From Microvirga flavescens (GTDB lineage Bacteria; Pseudomonadota; Alphaproteobacteria; Rhizobiales; Beijerinckiaceae): DNA of 64,000 nucleotides. Location of the stretch: contig NZ_QMKH01000002.1 in the NCBI RefSeq assembly GCF_003290125.1, forward strand, positions 434,001 to 498,000, in the 5' to 3' direction. Shown piece by piece: positions 46,567 through 58,375 of the stretch. Under the pieces are notes generated by a model, which searched no databases, was not told the DNA's origin, and saw only the letters and a list, made by a program, of their open reading frames with translations. The position numbers and the translations under genes were made by a program. Positions within the stretch are counted from its first letter, which is position 1; every line of letters starts with the position of its first letter.

Positions 46567-46683
46567 GTGGCGGACAAAAGCGACTTCGGGTTTGACCGCA
46601 TGCTCGAATACGGCATGAAATATTCCAGCGCCTTCAGCGCCACACATCCCGGCCGCTTCGGCCGCGCCACCACGGACACTTGA
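46567..46683 (+). CDS. Candidate 38-residue small protein between yejA and yejB
   Basis: A short ORF begins with GTG three bases after the yejA stop, behind a good ribosome-binding sequence (GGAAAGGG ending six bases upstream), and ends at a TGA that shares its last base with the yejB ATG. It fills the whole gap. The product begins [19 protein letters not shown] and ends GRATTDT; it is hydrophilic, with no membrane span. yejB itself has only a weak ribosome-binding site, so translation of this ORF could feed ribosomes to yejB. It may be a real small protein, a coupling leader, or chance. Confidence 0.45.
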   Translation: MADKSDFGFDRMLEYGMKYSSAFSATHPGRFGRATTDT

Positions 46684-47777
46684 TGCTCGCCTACATCCTG
46701 CGCCGTATCCTGCTCATGATCCCGACGCTGTTCGGGATCATGCTGATTTCGTTCACCATCGTGCAGTTCGCCCCCGGTGGCCCGGTGGAGCGGATCATCG
46801 CTCAATTGCAGGGGCAAAGCGCGAGCGCCACGTCGCGCATTTCCGGCGGCAGTGGGGATGTCTCCGGCGGCGGGCATGTCGGCGCGGAGGCATCGGCCTA
46901 TCGCGGCGCGCAGGGGCTCGATCCGCAATTCATCAAGCAGCTCGAAGCTCAGTTCGGCTTCGACAAACCGGCGCCGGAGCGGTTTGCGAAAATGCTCTGG
47001 GATTATACTCGCTTCGACTTCGGCAAGAGCTATTTCCGCGATGCCTCCGTGCTGGAACTGATCCGGGAGAAGCTTCCGGTTTCGATCACCCTCGGGCTCT
47101 GGATGACGATTCTCTCCTACGCCATCTCGATCCCGCTCGGCATCCGCAAGGCCGTACATGACGGCTCGCCTTTCGATGTCTGGACCTCGGCTATCGTCAT
47201 CATCGGTTACGCAATCCCAGGCTTCCTGTTCGCGATCCTTCTCATCGTGCTCTTTGCGGGCGGATCGTTCTGGCAAATCTTCCCGTTACGCGGGCTGACG
47301 TCGGAGAACTGGTCGCAACTTTCGCTCGGCGGCAAGGCGCTCGATTACATCTGGCACATCACGCTGCCCATCGTCGCGATGGCGCTCGGTGCGTTCGCGA
47401 CCTCGACGCTTCTGACCAAGAACTCGTTCCTCGACGAGATCCGCAAGCAATACGTCCTGACTGCGCGCATGAAGGGCCTGTCGGAGAGACAGGTTCTCTA
47501 CGGCCACGTTTTCCGCAATGCGATGTTGATCGTCATCGCCGGCTTTCCCGGCGCGTTCATTCACTCTTTCTTCGCAGGCGCGCTTCTCATCGAGACGATC
47601 TTTTCCCTCGATGGCCTTGGGTTTCTCTCCTTCGAGTCCATCGTCAACCGCGATTATCCGGTCGTTTTCGCGAACCTCTACATCTTCTCGCTGATCGGCC
47701 TCGTGGTGAACCTCATCTCCGATCTCACCTATACCTGGATCGATCCGCGCATCGATTTCGAGACGAGGGAGGCGTGA
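46683..47777 (+). CDS. yejB: Peptide ABC importer permease YejB
   Basis: A permease of about 364 residues with six membrane spans. The N-terminal [20 protein letters not shown] is characteristic of the DppB/OppB/YejB group, and the cytoplasmic coupling loop is seen in [28 protein letters not shown] (EAA-type). A Gly/Ser/Ala-rich insertion near residues 42-65 (AGSGD-like) is typical of YejB. The ATG at 46683 overlaps the stop of the small upstream ORF. yejE starts one base after its stop codon. Confidence 0.93.
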   Translation: MLAYILRRILLMIPTLFGIMLISFTIVQFAPGGPVERIIAQLQGQSASATSRISGGSGDVSGGGHVGAEASAYRGAQGLDPQFIKQLEAQFGFDKPAPERFAKMLWDYTRFDFGKSYFRDASVLELIREKLPVSITLGLWMTILSYAISIPLGIRKAVHDGSPFDVWTSAIVIIGYAIPGFLFAILLIVLFAGGSFWQIFPLRGLTSENWSQLSLGGKALDYIWHITLPIVAMALGAFATSTLLTKNSFLDEIRKQYVLTARMKGLSERQVLYGHVFRNAMLIVIAGFPGAFIHSFFAGALLIETIFSLDGLGFLSFESIVNRDYPVVFANLYIFSLIGLVVNLISDLTYTWIDPRIDFETREA

Positions 47778-47778
47778 G

Positions 47779-48926
47779 ATGAACGGGAACGACACACTCG
47801 CGCCATCCCTTGCACCGCCCCTGCCGCGCGAGGGCTTGTTACACCTTTCGCCGCTCAACCGGCGACGCTTGAAGAATTTCAAGGCGAACCGTCGCGGCTA
47901 TTGGTCGTTCTGGCTGTTCGTCGTCATCTTCATCGTCACTCTGTTCGCCGAATTCATCGCCAACGACAGGCCGATCATGGCGTCCTACAAGGGCGAGTGG
48001 CTCTTTCCGGTTCTCGTCGATTACCCGGAAGAGAAGTTTGGCGGGTTTCTGGCGCAGACCGATTATCGCGACCCCGTCATCGCAAAGGAGATCACCGCGA
48101 ACGGCTGGATGATCTGGCCGCCGATCCGCTATTCCTACAACACGCACAATCTCGACCTGCCTGTTCCCGCGCCCTCCCCGCCCACATGGATGCTCACGGA
48201 AGCGCAGTGCAAGCCGATGGCGGAGCGGCTCGGCGTCGATGGTTGCCGCGGCCTTGAATGGAACTGGCTCGGCACCGACGATCAGGGACGCGATGTCGTT
48301 GCGCGCCTCATCTACGGCTTTCGCATTTCCGTTCTCTTCGGCCTCATCCTCGCCGTCGTCTCGTCCGTGATCGGCATTTTCGCCGGAGCAATCCAGGGCT
48401 ATTTCGGCGGCTGGACCGATCTTCTCTTTCAGCGCTTCATCGAGGTGTGGACCGCGATCCCCGCGCTTTATCTTCTCATCATCATTTCGGCCATCATCAC
48501 ACCAAGCTTCTTCGTTCTGCTCGGCATTCTGCTGCTCTTCTCGTGGGTCGCCCTCGTGGGCGTGGTGCGGGCCGAGTTCCTGCGCGCGCGCAATTTCGAA
48601 TATGTGCGCGCCGCGCGCGCGCTTGGTTTGTCGAACGCCGCCATCATGTTCAAGCATCTCCTGCCGAATGCGATGGTCGCGACGCTGACCTTCCTGCCCT
48701 TCATCCTCAACGGCTCGATTTCGACCCTGACGTCGCTCGACTTTCTCGGCTTCGGCCTGCCGCCCGGCTCGCCCTCGCTCGGCGAGCTGCTGGCGCAGGG
48801 CAAGGCGAACCTGCAAGCTCCCTGGCTTGGTCTCACCGGCTTCTTCGTCATCGCCTTCATGCTGAGCCTCCTGATCTTCACGGGCGAAGCGGTGCGCGAT
48901 GCTTTCGATCCGAGAAAGACGTTCCG

Positions 48927-48930
<4 letters not shown>
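47779..48930 (+). CDS. yejE: Peptide ABC importer permease YejE
   Basis: A 383-residue permease. It begins with a cytoplasmic segment ending LNRRRLKNFKANRRGYWSFW, followed by the first span, a long periplasmic insertion (PEEKFGGFLAQTDYRDPVI to LEWNWLGTDDQGRDV) specific to YejE, then five more spans. The coupling loop is EYVRAARALGLSNAAIMFKHLLPNAM. It pairs with YejB and is energised by YejF, which overlaps its stop by four bases. Confidence 0.94.
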
Positions 48931-50555
<1,625 letters not shown>

Positions 50556-50627
50556 GCGGATCGACCCATGCCAATAGCCCGTCACGCCCGCGACCCCGAC
50601 AATCCTAGGGGGCAGCACCCCATCGCC

Positions 50628-50660
50628 GATATGATGCATCCCGGCTGGATATGATGTATC
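50628..50660. promoter_or_regulatory. Tandem 13-base repeats upstream of deoB, candidate operator
   Basis: GATATGATGCATC (50628-50640) and GATATGATGTATC (50648-50660) are direct repeats 20 bases apart, about two helical turns. The first contains the perfect palindrome GATGCATC. They end 79 bases before the deoB ATG, in the 184-base gap after yejF, which holds nothing else I can support. Placement suggests a regulator of nucleoside catabolism. Confidence 0.5.
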
Positions 50661-50739
50661 GCTCGCCTCAACGCTATTTTCGACTTCGAGATGGGGGCGG
50701 CCCTCCGGCTTCCGAATCACGCTCTAAAAGGATAAACGC

Positions 50740-51960
50740 ATGTCCCGCGCTCTTGTGATCGTGCTCGATTCCGTCGGCATCGGTGGCGCCGAAGACGCCA
50801 CCGTTTATGGCGATGCCGGCGCCGACACGATGGGTCACATCGCCGAAGCTTGCGCTGAAGGCCGTGGCAACCACGCCGGTCTGCGGCAAGGCCCCTTGAA
50901 CCTCCCGCACATGACGGCTCTCGGCCTTGGCCTTGCCTGCGAGGCTTCCACCGGCCGCCTGCCGCCGAACCTCGCGCCGCAGGCCCCCCTGAAAGGCGCG
51001 TGGGGCTATGGCGTTGAGACATCCAACGGTAAGGACACGCCCTCCGGCCATTGGGAAATTACGGGCGTCCCCGTCACCTTCGACTGGGGTTATTTCCCCG
51101 ACACGGTTCCCTCTTTTCCGGCTGAACTGACGAAGGCGCTGATCGAGAAGGCGAAGCTTCCCGGCATCCTTGCGGACAAGCACGCCTCCGGCACGGCCGT
51201 CATCGACGAATACGGTGCGGAACACATGCGGACGGGCAAGCCCATCTGCTACACCTCCGTCGACAGCGTTCTGCAGATCGCGGCGCATGAGGAAACGTTC
51301 GGCCTGCAAAAACTCTACGACCTCTGCAAGATCGCGCGCGAGCTTTGCGACCCTTACAATATCGGCCGCGTCATCGCCCGCCCCTTCGTCGGCTCGGCAG
51401 AGGAAGGCTTCAAGCGCACAGGCAACCGTAAGGACTTTGCGGTCTTTCCGCCCTCGGACACCATTCTCGACACGCTCGTGAAAGCCGGGCGCTCCGTCGT
51501 CACCGTCGGCAAGATTGGTGATATTTTCGCCCATCGCAGCACGGGTGAAGAGATCAAGCCGCACGGCAACGACGCCTGCCTTTCCGCCGCCATCGACGCC
51601 ATGCGCAACCTGCCCGACGGCGGTTTCGTCTTCGCGAACCTTGTCGATTTCGACACCGAGTTCGGCCACCGCCGCGATATTCCCGGTTATGCCGCGGCTT
51701 TGGAGGCATTCGACAGGCGTGTTCCGGAAATCGAAGCCGCCTTACGCGCGGGCGACCTCGTCATCATCACCGCCGACCACGGCAACGACCCCTCCTGGAG
51801 GGGGACGGACCACACCCGCGAGCACACGCCGATCCTCGCCTTCGGACCCGGGGTCAAGACGGGCGAGATCGGGCGGCGCGAGAGCTTTGCCGATATCGGC
51901 GCAACGGTGCTCGCCCATCTGAAGGTCAGCGCCGCTGGCAAGGGCAAAGCCTGGCTTTAA
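50740..51960 (+). CDS. deoB: Phosphopentomutase
   Basis: A 406-residue metalloenzyme of the alkaline-phosphatase superfamily that interconverts (deoxy)ribose-1-phosphate and -5-phosphate. Motifs are [13 protein letters not shown] at the N-terminus, [15 protein letters not shown], and the metal site [23 protein letters not shown]. It takes the sugar phosphate released by DeoA and PunA and hands deoxyribose-5-phosphate to DeoC, both encoded near 58-61 kb. AAAGGA precedes the ATG. A short ORF coupled to URC1 starts three bases after its stop. Confidence 0.95.
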   Translation: MSRALVIVLDSVGIGGAEDATVYGDAGADTMGHIAEACAEGRGNHAGLRQGPLNLPHMTALGLGLACEASTGRLPPNLAPQAPLKGAWGYGVETSNGKDTPSGHWEITGVPVTFDWGYFPDTVPSFPAELTKALIEKAKLPGILADKHASGTAVIDEYGAEHMRTGKPICYTSVDSVLQIAAHEETFGLQKLYDLCKIARELCDPYNIGRVIARPFVGSAEEGFKRTGNRKDFAVFPPSDTILDTLVKAGRSVVTVGKIGDIFAHRSTGEEIKPHGNDACLSAAIDAMRNLPDGGFVFANLVDFDTEFGHRRDIPGYAAALEAFDRRVPEIEAALRAGDLVIITADHGNDPSWRGTDHTREHTPILAFGPGVKTGEIGRRESFADIGATVLAHLKVSAAGKGKAWL

Positions 51961-51962
51961 AT

Positions 51963-52111
51963 ATGGCGGAGTTGCGCTCTCCGAGCACGCATGACGCCAT
52001 TGACGGCGCCGTAACTTTGGATCAGTCTCCCTTGGATCGTCGGGAGGCTTTCCGAACGGTCGCTTTCGAGATCATCTGGAAAGTCTTCGCGTCAGGCGTG
52101 GAAGATCTTTC

Positions 52112-52115
<4 letters not shown>
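51963..52115 (+). CDS. Candidate 50-residue small protein coupled to URC1
   Basis: An ORF of 50 codons starts two bases after the deoB stop and ends in a TGA overlapping the URC1 ATG (ATGA). It covers the whole 151-base gap. The product starts MAELRSPSTHDAIDG and its second half looks like an amphipathic helix (REAFRTVAFEIIWKVFASG). There is no strong ribosome-binding site at the ATG, so a later TTG start is possible. It could be a small subunit, a coupling leader or chance; its exact fit makes it worth checking. Confidence 0.4.
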
Positions 52116-53374
<1,259 letters not shown>

Positions 53375-53380
53375 GGCAAC

Positions 53381-53420
53381 GAAGCATTCTCGTAAGCCCA
53401 TCGCTTGCAGAGAATGCTTC
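53381..53420. repeat. Long hairpin between URC1 and URC4 genes
   Basis: Perfect 11-bp arms GAAGCATTCTC (53381-53391) and GAGAATGCTTC (53410-53420). Inside them GTAAGC pairs with GCTTGC (one wobble), leaving a CCATC loop and one bulged A: about 17 bp in total. No T-run follows, so it is not a classical terminator. It may be a REP-like repeat or an mRNA-stabilising structure. The remaining bases to 53526 hold no other feature. Confidence 0.65.
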
Positions 53421-53526
53421 GGCTCTTAACCGTTTCATCAAACGTCGCAGGCGAGGCCGGTTGATGGGACGCAAGTTATGGTAAGCCTCTCCGACCAAGA
53501 GCATTGACAGAGCACCGGAGTCCTCC

Positions 53527-54780
53527 GTGAGCGACCAGCAGACCATGTCTTCAGAAGCGATGGCCGCGCGAAAGTTGCTGTCGGCGGCAGCCGTCCACGA
53601 GCGGTCCGAGCAGCTTTTCCAGCATGGCCTCGATGGCCGTCTGCGGCATTTCACGATCCATCCCGAGAAACTGGATGCCTGCGCGGACGAAGTGGTGAAG
53701 ACCATCCGCTCCTCCTACCCCGCGCTCGACATCCCCTTCCATGCGCGCTGGAGACACATTACCGCCGGCGGCTATGATCGCTGGGGCGCAGTCATGGAAA
53801 CTGCGCAATGGGACGACGCCGCCGCGATGGCCCGCGCGGCTTTCGACCTTGCGATCATCTCGGTTCTTCTCGATGCCGGCGCAGGCTCCATCTGGCGTTA
53901 TGAGGAAGGGCGGACGGGTGAAACCTTCACCCGCTCCGAGGGGCTTGCCGTCGCAAGCTTCAACATGTTCGCGGGCGGTGCTTTCTCGAGCCACCCGGAG
54001 GACCCGTTCCGCGTCGATGAGGACGTGCTTCTCGCGCTGACGCCCGAGGAACTGGCGGAGGGCTTCCAGGTCGGCCCCGACAATCCCATCGTCGGCCATG
54101 ACGGGCGCATTTCGCTTCTCAACCGGCTTGGCCGCGTCATCGCCACCAATCCCGACATATTCGGCCGCCATGACGATCCGCGCCCAGGCGGCCTGTTCGA
54201 CGTCATTGCCGCGACGGCGGTGGACGGAGCCATCAAGGCCACGACGATTCTCGAAACGCTGCTCGCCCACCTCGGTGCGATCTGGCCGGGACGCATTTCC
54301 CTCGGCGGCATCAATCTCGGCGACACCTGGCGGCACCCTTTGTGCGAAGCGGGCGATGCAAGCAACGGCCTCGTGCCCTTCCACAAGCTGTCGCAATGGC
54401 TGTCCTACTCGCTCATCGAGCCGCTGCAATGGGCGGGCTACACCGTCATCGACATCGACGGATTGACGGGCCTGCCGGAATACCGCAACGGCGGCCTCTT
54501 CCTCGATTCGGGCGTCATCGCCCTGAAGGACCCGGCGGACGAGAAGCGCTCGCACACTGTCGACTCCACCCTCGTGGTGGAATGGCGCGCCCTCACCGTC
54601 GCCCTGCTCGACCGGATCGCCGACCCCATCCGCACGAAGCTGGGTTTAAGCAAATCCGCCTTCCCGCTCGCCAAGATCCTCGAAGGCGGAACCTGGGCGA
54701 CAGGGCGCAGGCTGGCCCGGGAAAAGCGCGCCGACGGCTCGCCTCCGCTCACCATCATCAGCGACGGGACGGTGTTCTAG
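53527..54780 (+). CDS. URC4-type DUF1688 protein (uracil catabolism)
   Basis: A 417-residue protein of the DUF1688 family (URC4/Urg3). Features read by eye include SAAAVHERSEQLFQHG, IPFHARWRHITAGG, the MAVSFNMF-like VASFNMFAGGAFSS, and LPEYRNGGLFLDSGVI. No catalytic motif of a known enzyme class stands out. In yeast, URC4 is essential for growth on uracil as nitrogen source; its exact reaction is still poorly defined. The start is GTG at 53527 with GGAG six bases upstream. It follows URC1 on the same strand and precedes upp. Confidence 0.88.
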   Translation: MSDQQTMSSEAMAARKLLSAAAVHERSEQLFQHGLDGRLRHFTIHPEKLDACADEVVKTIRSSYPALDIPFHARWRHITAGGYDRWGAVMETAQWDDAAAMARAAFDLAIISVLLDAGAGSIWRYEEGRTGETFTRSEGLAVASFNMFAGGAFSSHPEDPFRVDEDVLLALTPEELAEGFQVGPDNPIVGHDGRISLLNRLGRVIATNPDIFGRHDDPRPGGLFDVIAATAVDGAIKATTILETLLAHLGAIWPGRISLGGINLGDTWRHPLCEAGDASNGLVPFHKLSQWLSYSLIEPLQWAGYTVIDIDGLTGLPEYRNGGLFLDSGVIALKDPADEKRSHTVDSTLVVEWRALTVALLDRIADPIRTKLGLSKSAFPLAKILEGGTWATGRRLAREKRADGSPPLTIISDGTVF

Positions 54781-54782
54781 AA

Positions 54783-54866
54783 GCATGATCAGAAGTTAAA
54801 ACCGGTTGTTCGCCCGGATCATGCGGCAACCAAAAGGACGAGAGGCTGACCGACCGATCAGCCTCT
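54783..54866. repeat. Palindromic repeats upstream of upp
   Basis: Part one: GCATGATC (54783-54790) with GATCATGC (54817-54824), enclosing an ACCGGTTGT core, which resembles a dispersed repeat often seen between genes in Hyphomicrobiales. Part two: AGAGGCTGA (54841-54849) with TCAGCCTCT (54858-54866), a 9-bp hairpin with an 8-base loop and no T-run. They separate the URC4 gene from upp; the rest of the gap to 55005 holds no clear promoter. Confidence 0.6.
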
Positions 54867-55005
54867 GAAAACAGATCCTGTGCCTCACAGCCGAAAGGGC
54901 CTTTCAATCGCTTGATTTCGCATGGTCTTTTTCGGAAAAGCAGATACCACTCCTCCGGGTCGTGCCTGGCATGATCCGACACAACCAATTTCTGAGGGAA
55001 AAAGC

Positions 55006-55635
55006 ATGCAGGGCGTCACCGTCGTCGATCATCCGCTCGTCAAGCACAAACTGTCGCTGATGCGGGACAAGAGGCGGTCGACCAAGGGCTTCCGTCAGCT
55101 TCTCAACGAGATCGGAATGCTGCTCTGCTATGAGGTGACGCGTGACCTGCCGACGGAATCGGTCGAGATTGAAACGCCTCTCACGACGATGACAGGCACC
55201 CAGATCGCCGGCAAGAAGCTCGTTCTGGCTCCCATCCTGCGCGCCGGCGTCGGCTTTCTCGACGGCATGCTCACCCTCGTCCCGGCTGCGCGCGTGGCCC
55301 ATATCGGCCTCTACCGCGACCCGGAGACCTTGCAGGCCGTGGAATACTACTTCAAGGCCCCGTCCGACCTCGCGGACCGCATGGTGCTGGTGCTCGACCC
55401 CATGCTGGCGACAGCGAACTCGGCGGTCGCGGCTATCGAGCGTCTGAAGGAGCGCGGCGCGAAGGACCTGCGTTTCGTCTGCCTGCTCGCCGCCCCCGAG
55501 GGTATCGAGAAGCTGCGCGGCGCGCATCCGGACGTGCATATCTGGACGGCCTCCGTCGATGAAAAGCTGAACGACCACGGCTACATCGTGCCCGGCCTCG
55601 GCGACGCGGGCGACCGGATGTACGGCACGCGCTGA
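55006..55635 (+). CDS. upp: Uracil phosphoribosyltransferase
   Basis: A 209-residue enzyme making UMP from uracil and PRPP. It starts [21 protein letters not shown], with [15 protein letters not shown], the PRPP loop [14 protein letters not shown] and the uracil-binding end [16 protein letters not shown]. The frame opens at 54922, but the ATG at 55006 behind GAGGGAA is the family start. In yeast the URC6 gene of the URC pathway is a uracil phosphoribosyltransferase, so here upp may feed both salvage and URC-type degradation. Confidence 0.96.
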   Translation: MQGVTVVDHPLVKHKLSLMRDKRRSTKGFRQLLNEIGMLLCYEVTRDLPTESVEIETPLTTMTGTQIAGKKLVLAPILRAGVGFLDGMLTLVPAARVAHIGLYRDPETLQAVEYYFKAPSDLADRMVLVLDPMLATANSAVAAIERLKERGAKDLRFVCLLAAPEGIEKLRGAHPDVHIWTASVDEKLNDHGYIVPGLGDAGDRMYGTR

Positions 55636-55682
55636 TCCGCATCGCCACAAAACGACAAACGCTTCACTCCGCGAGTTCAAAA

Positions 55683-57065
55683 ATGCCCCATCCCCTGCTT
55701 GCCTCCTCCTCGGAAACCGCCCTCCCCATCTGGTTCGTGACCGAGGAGACATGGCCGCAGGCGGGAGGGGCATTGCCCCAACAGGCGCAGGCCTTCGCCA
55801 AGGCGCAAGGGTTCACCGGCAAGGCAGGCACGCATTGCCTCGTGCCGGACGGGAACGGAAACCTCGCCGGCGTCTTGTTCGGCCTCGACGGCGCGAAAAC
55901 CAAGCGTCCCGATCCGTTCCTGCCCGGCAAGCTGGTGACGCTTCTGCCGGATGGCGTCTATCGCTTCGCGAGTGCGCCCCCGTCACCGGCGCTGGCGACC
56001 CTCGCCTGGCTTCTCGGCGGCTATTCCTTCAACCGCTATCGCGCCCGCCCGGCGAAGTCCGTTCGCCTCGTTCCGCCGGAGGGCGTGGATGCGCAGGAAT
56101 TGGCGCGCATTGCCGAGGCTGTCGCTGCCAGCCGCGATCTCATCAGCACGCCGACTTCCGATCTCGGCCCCGACGGCATCGAGGCGGCTGCGCGCAAGAT
56201 CGCGGAGAAGCACGGCGCGTCGTTCAAGAGCATCGTCGGTGACGATCTCCTCAAGCAGAACTTCCCGATGATCCATGCGGTGGGCCGCGCCTCGGCGATT
56301 GCGCCGCGCCTCATCGACTTCACCTGGGGCAAGGCGGGGCATCCGCTCGTCACCCTCGTCGGCAAGGGCGTCGCCTTCGACACCGGCGGGCTCGACATCA
56401 AGCCCGCAGCGTCCATGCTGATGATGAAGAAGGACATGGGCGGCGCGGCGGCGACGCTTGCGCTCGCGGACATGATCATGGGTGCGGGCCTCGCGGTACG
56501 CCTGCGCGTTCTGATCCCCGCCGTCGAGAATTCGATTTCCGCCAACGCGTTCCGCCCCGGCGACATTCTCAAGAGCCGCAAGGGTACCACCGTCGAGATC
56601 GGCAACACCGACGCGGAAGGACGCCTCATCCTGGCCGACGCGCTTGCGCTTGCCGATGAAGAGCAGCCAGACGTGATCGTCGATTTCGCGACATTGACGG
56701 GCGCCGCCCGCGTCGCACTCGGCCCCGAGCTTCCGGCGTTCTTCACGGAAGACGACGCCTTTGCGGGCGAGATCGGCAAGGCCGCCGAGAACGCGAACGA
56801 CCCGGTCTGGCGCATGCCGCTCTGGTCCTCCTATCTCGCCCAGCTCGACTCGAAGATCGCCGACCTCAACAACACCGGCGGTCCGATGGGCGGCTCGATC
56901 ACGGCGGCGCTTTTCCTGCGCCATTTCGTGAGCGCGGCGAAGGCTTACGTGCATTTCGACATCTTCGCCTGGAACAATGCCGCCAAGCCCGGCCGCCCGG
57001 AAGGGGCGGAAGTGCAGGCCGCGCGGGCGATGTACCAGCTCTTCAAGGACCGTTACGGCTCCTGA
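55683..57065 (+). CDS. M17-family leucyl aminopeptidase (PepB-like)
   Basis: A 460-residue cytosolic zinc/manganese aminopeptidase. The metal and active-site motifs of the M17 C-terminal domain are present: LVGKGVAFDTGGLDIKP, MKKDMGGAA, the diagnostic NTDAEGRL, and FATLTGAARVALG. The N-terminal domain is short and poorly conserved, as in the PepB branch. It follows upp by 47 bases but has no metabolic link to it; downstream lie marR and a C40 peptidase. Confidence 0.93.
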   Translation: MPHPLLASSSETALPIWFVTEETWPQAGGALPQQAQAFAKAQGFTGKAGTHCLVPDGNGNLAGVLFGLDGAKTKRPDPFLPGKLVTLLPDGVYRFASAPPSPALATLAWLLGGYSFNRYRARPAKSVRLVPPEGVDAQELARIAEAVAASRDLISTPTSDLGPDGIEAAARKIAEKHGASFKSIVGDDLLKQNFPMIHAVGRASAIAPRLIDFTWGKAGHPLVTLVGKGVAFDTGGLDIKPAASMLMMKKDMGGAAATLALADMIMGAGLAVRLRVLIPAVENSISANAFRPGDILKSRKGTTVEIGNTDAEGRLILADALALADEEQPDVIVDFATLTGAARVALGPELPAFFTEDDAFAGEIGKAAENANDPVWRMPLWSSYLAQLDSKIADLNNTGGPMGGSITAALFLRHFVSAAKAYVHFDIFAWNNAAKPGRPEGAEVQAARAMYQLFKDRYGS

Positions 57066-57090
57066 AGCAGGCCTTAAGCATAGTGGCAGG

Positions 57091-57108
57091 CCCGGCTTGC
57101 GCCGGGCG
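57091..57108. other. Short hairpin between aminopeptidase and marR genes
   Basis: GCCCGGC and GCCGGGC pair around a TTGC loop. There is no T-run afterwards; it could be a weak terminator or simply a GC-rich palindrome. Confidence 0.35.
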
Positions 57109-57150
57109 CCGACCTCAGAATAATACGGCACCGAAACGAATGGTGCTGCC

Positions 57151-57498
57151 ATGCCTGTCGAATTGCGCGCTCTGCAATCCTTGCGGCTCTGGCACGATGT
57201 CAATCTCGACCTCGTGCACGAGGGAGCCGACTTGTCGGTGCGGCAGATCGCAATCCTGCTCACCATCTATCTCGAACCGCCCCCGCACACGGTGCGTGGC
57301 CTCGCCGCCAAGCTCAACGTCACGAAGCCCGTCATCACCCGCGCCCTCGACAGCATGGGTAAGCTTGACCTTGTGACGCGGCGGCGCGACACCCTCGATA
57401 AGCGCAACGTGATCATTCAGCGCACCGTCGCCGGTGCGTTGGCGGTTGAGCGCTTAGGCGATATCATCACTGCTCGCGCCAAGGAGTTGCCCTTATGA
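57151..57498 (+). CDS. MarR-family transcriptional regulator
   Basis: A compact 115-residue winged-helix protein. The helix-turn-helix is seen in HTVRGLAAKLNVTKPVITRAL, followed by the wing LVTRRRDTLDKRNVIIQRT with the DxRN-like residues of MarR proteins. It is shorter than usual MarR members at both ends. Its stop overlaps the start of the NlpC/P60 gene by four bases, so regulator and hydrolase are coupled. The ligand and targets are unknown. Confidence 0.85.
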   Translation: MPVELRALQSLRLWHDVNLDLVHEGADLSVRQIAILLTIYLEPPPHTVRGLAAKLNVTKPVITRALDSMGKLDLVTRRRDTLDKRNVIIQRTVAGALAVERLGDIITARAKELPL

Positions 57499-58358
57499 CC
57501 TTCGATCGCCGCATCACGCCCTTCCGGCCCGATCTCGCCGACGAGAGCCTGCGCGGCAAGGTCGAGGCAGAGCGTTTTGCATGCGGAGCGCTCAAGCGCA
57601 TCATGGCGCATTGCATTTCCCTCCACCGACAGCCCTCCCACGACGCGCCCATCGACACGCAGGCGATCTTCGGTGAAACGGTGCGCGTCTATGACGAGCA
57701 TGACGGATGGGCATGGGTTCAGCTCCAGAACGACAGCTATGTGGGTTATGTTCCCAGCGCAGTGCTTGGCGCGGCTGATATCGAGCCGACCCACCGCGTC
57801 GGCGCAATCCGAACATTCGTCTATCCCGGCCCCAGCTTGAAGCTGCCTCTCAGCGGTCACCTGCCGCTCAACGCGCTGGTGAGTGTTGTGAAACAAGAGG
57901 GCGATTATGCGGAATTAGCGACCGGCGGTTTCGTCTTCGCGCCGCACATCGTCGGGCTCGATGCGAAGGAGCCGGACTTCGTGAGCGTCGCCGAACGCTT
58001 TCTCCACATTCCCTATCTCTGGGGCGGCAAGTCGAGCCTCGGGCTCGATTGCTCGGGCCTGGCGCAAACGGCACTACGAGCCGCCGGCATCGCCGCCCTG
58101 CGCGACAGCGACATGCAGGAGGAGCAGCTCGGAACGCCCGTTGAAATCCGCCCTGATCTCGGCGGTCTGAAGCGCGGCGATCTCGTGTTCTGGAAAGGTC
58201 ATGTCGGCATGATGCAGGACGAAACCCGCCTGCTTCACGCGACGGGCTTCACCATGACGGTCTATTCGGAATCGCTGCGCGTCGCCGATCAACGCATTCT
58301 TTCCTGCGAAGGAAAGCTGATCACGTCGATCAAGCGCCTGCCGTCCCTCGGTGGGTGA
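57495..58358 (+). CDS. C40-family (NlpC/P60) peptidase with SH3 domains
   Basis: A 287-residue putative murein peptidase. N-terminal SH3-like domains (ETVRVYDEHDGWAWVQLQNDSYVGYV and a second near 110-150) precede the NlpC/P60 domain with the catalytic cysteine in YLWGGKSSLGLDCSGLAQ, the first histidine in FWKGHVGMM, and LLHATG. No signal peptide is seen, so it may act in the cytoplasm on recycled cell-wall peptides or be exported another way. Together with the upstream aminopeptidase this could be a peptide-recycling set. It overlaps marR by four bases. Confidence 0.88.
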   Translation: MTFDRRITPFRPDLADESLRGKVEAERFACGALKRIMAHCISLHRQPSHDAPIDTQAIFGETVRVYDEHDGWAWVQLQNDSYVGYVPSAVLGAADIEPTHRVGAIRTFVYPGPSLKLPLSGHLPLNALVSVVKQEGDYAELATGGFVFAPHIVGLDAKEPDFVSVAERFLHIPYLWGGKSSLGLDCSGLAQTALRAAGIAALRDSDMQEEQLGTPVEIRPDLGGLKRGDLVFWKGHVGMMQDETRLLHATGFTMTVYSESLRVADQRILSCEGKLITSIKRLPSLGG

Positions 58359-58375
58359 GCGGGGAAGACTCCGCT

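Noticed and set aside
51961-52111. FMN riboswitch before the cyclohydrolase-like gene
   Set aside because: The gap was read for the conserved RFN-element blocks and none was seen; the space is filled by an open reading frame.
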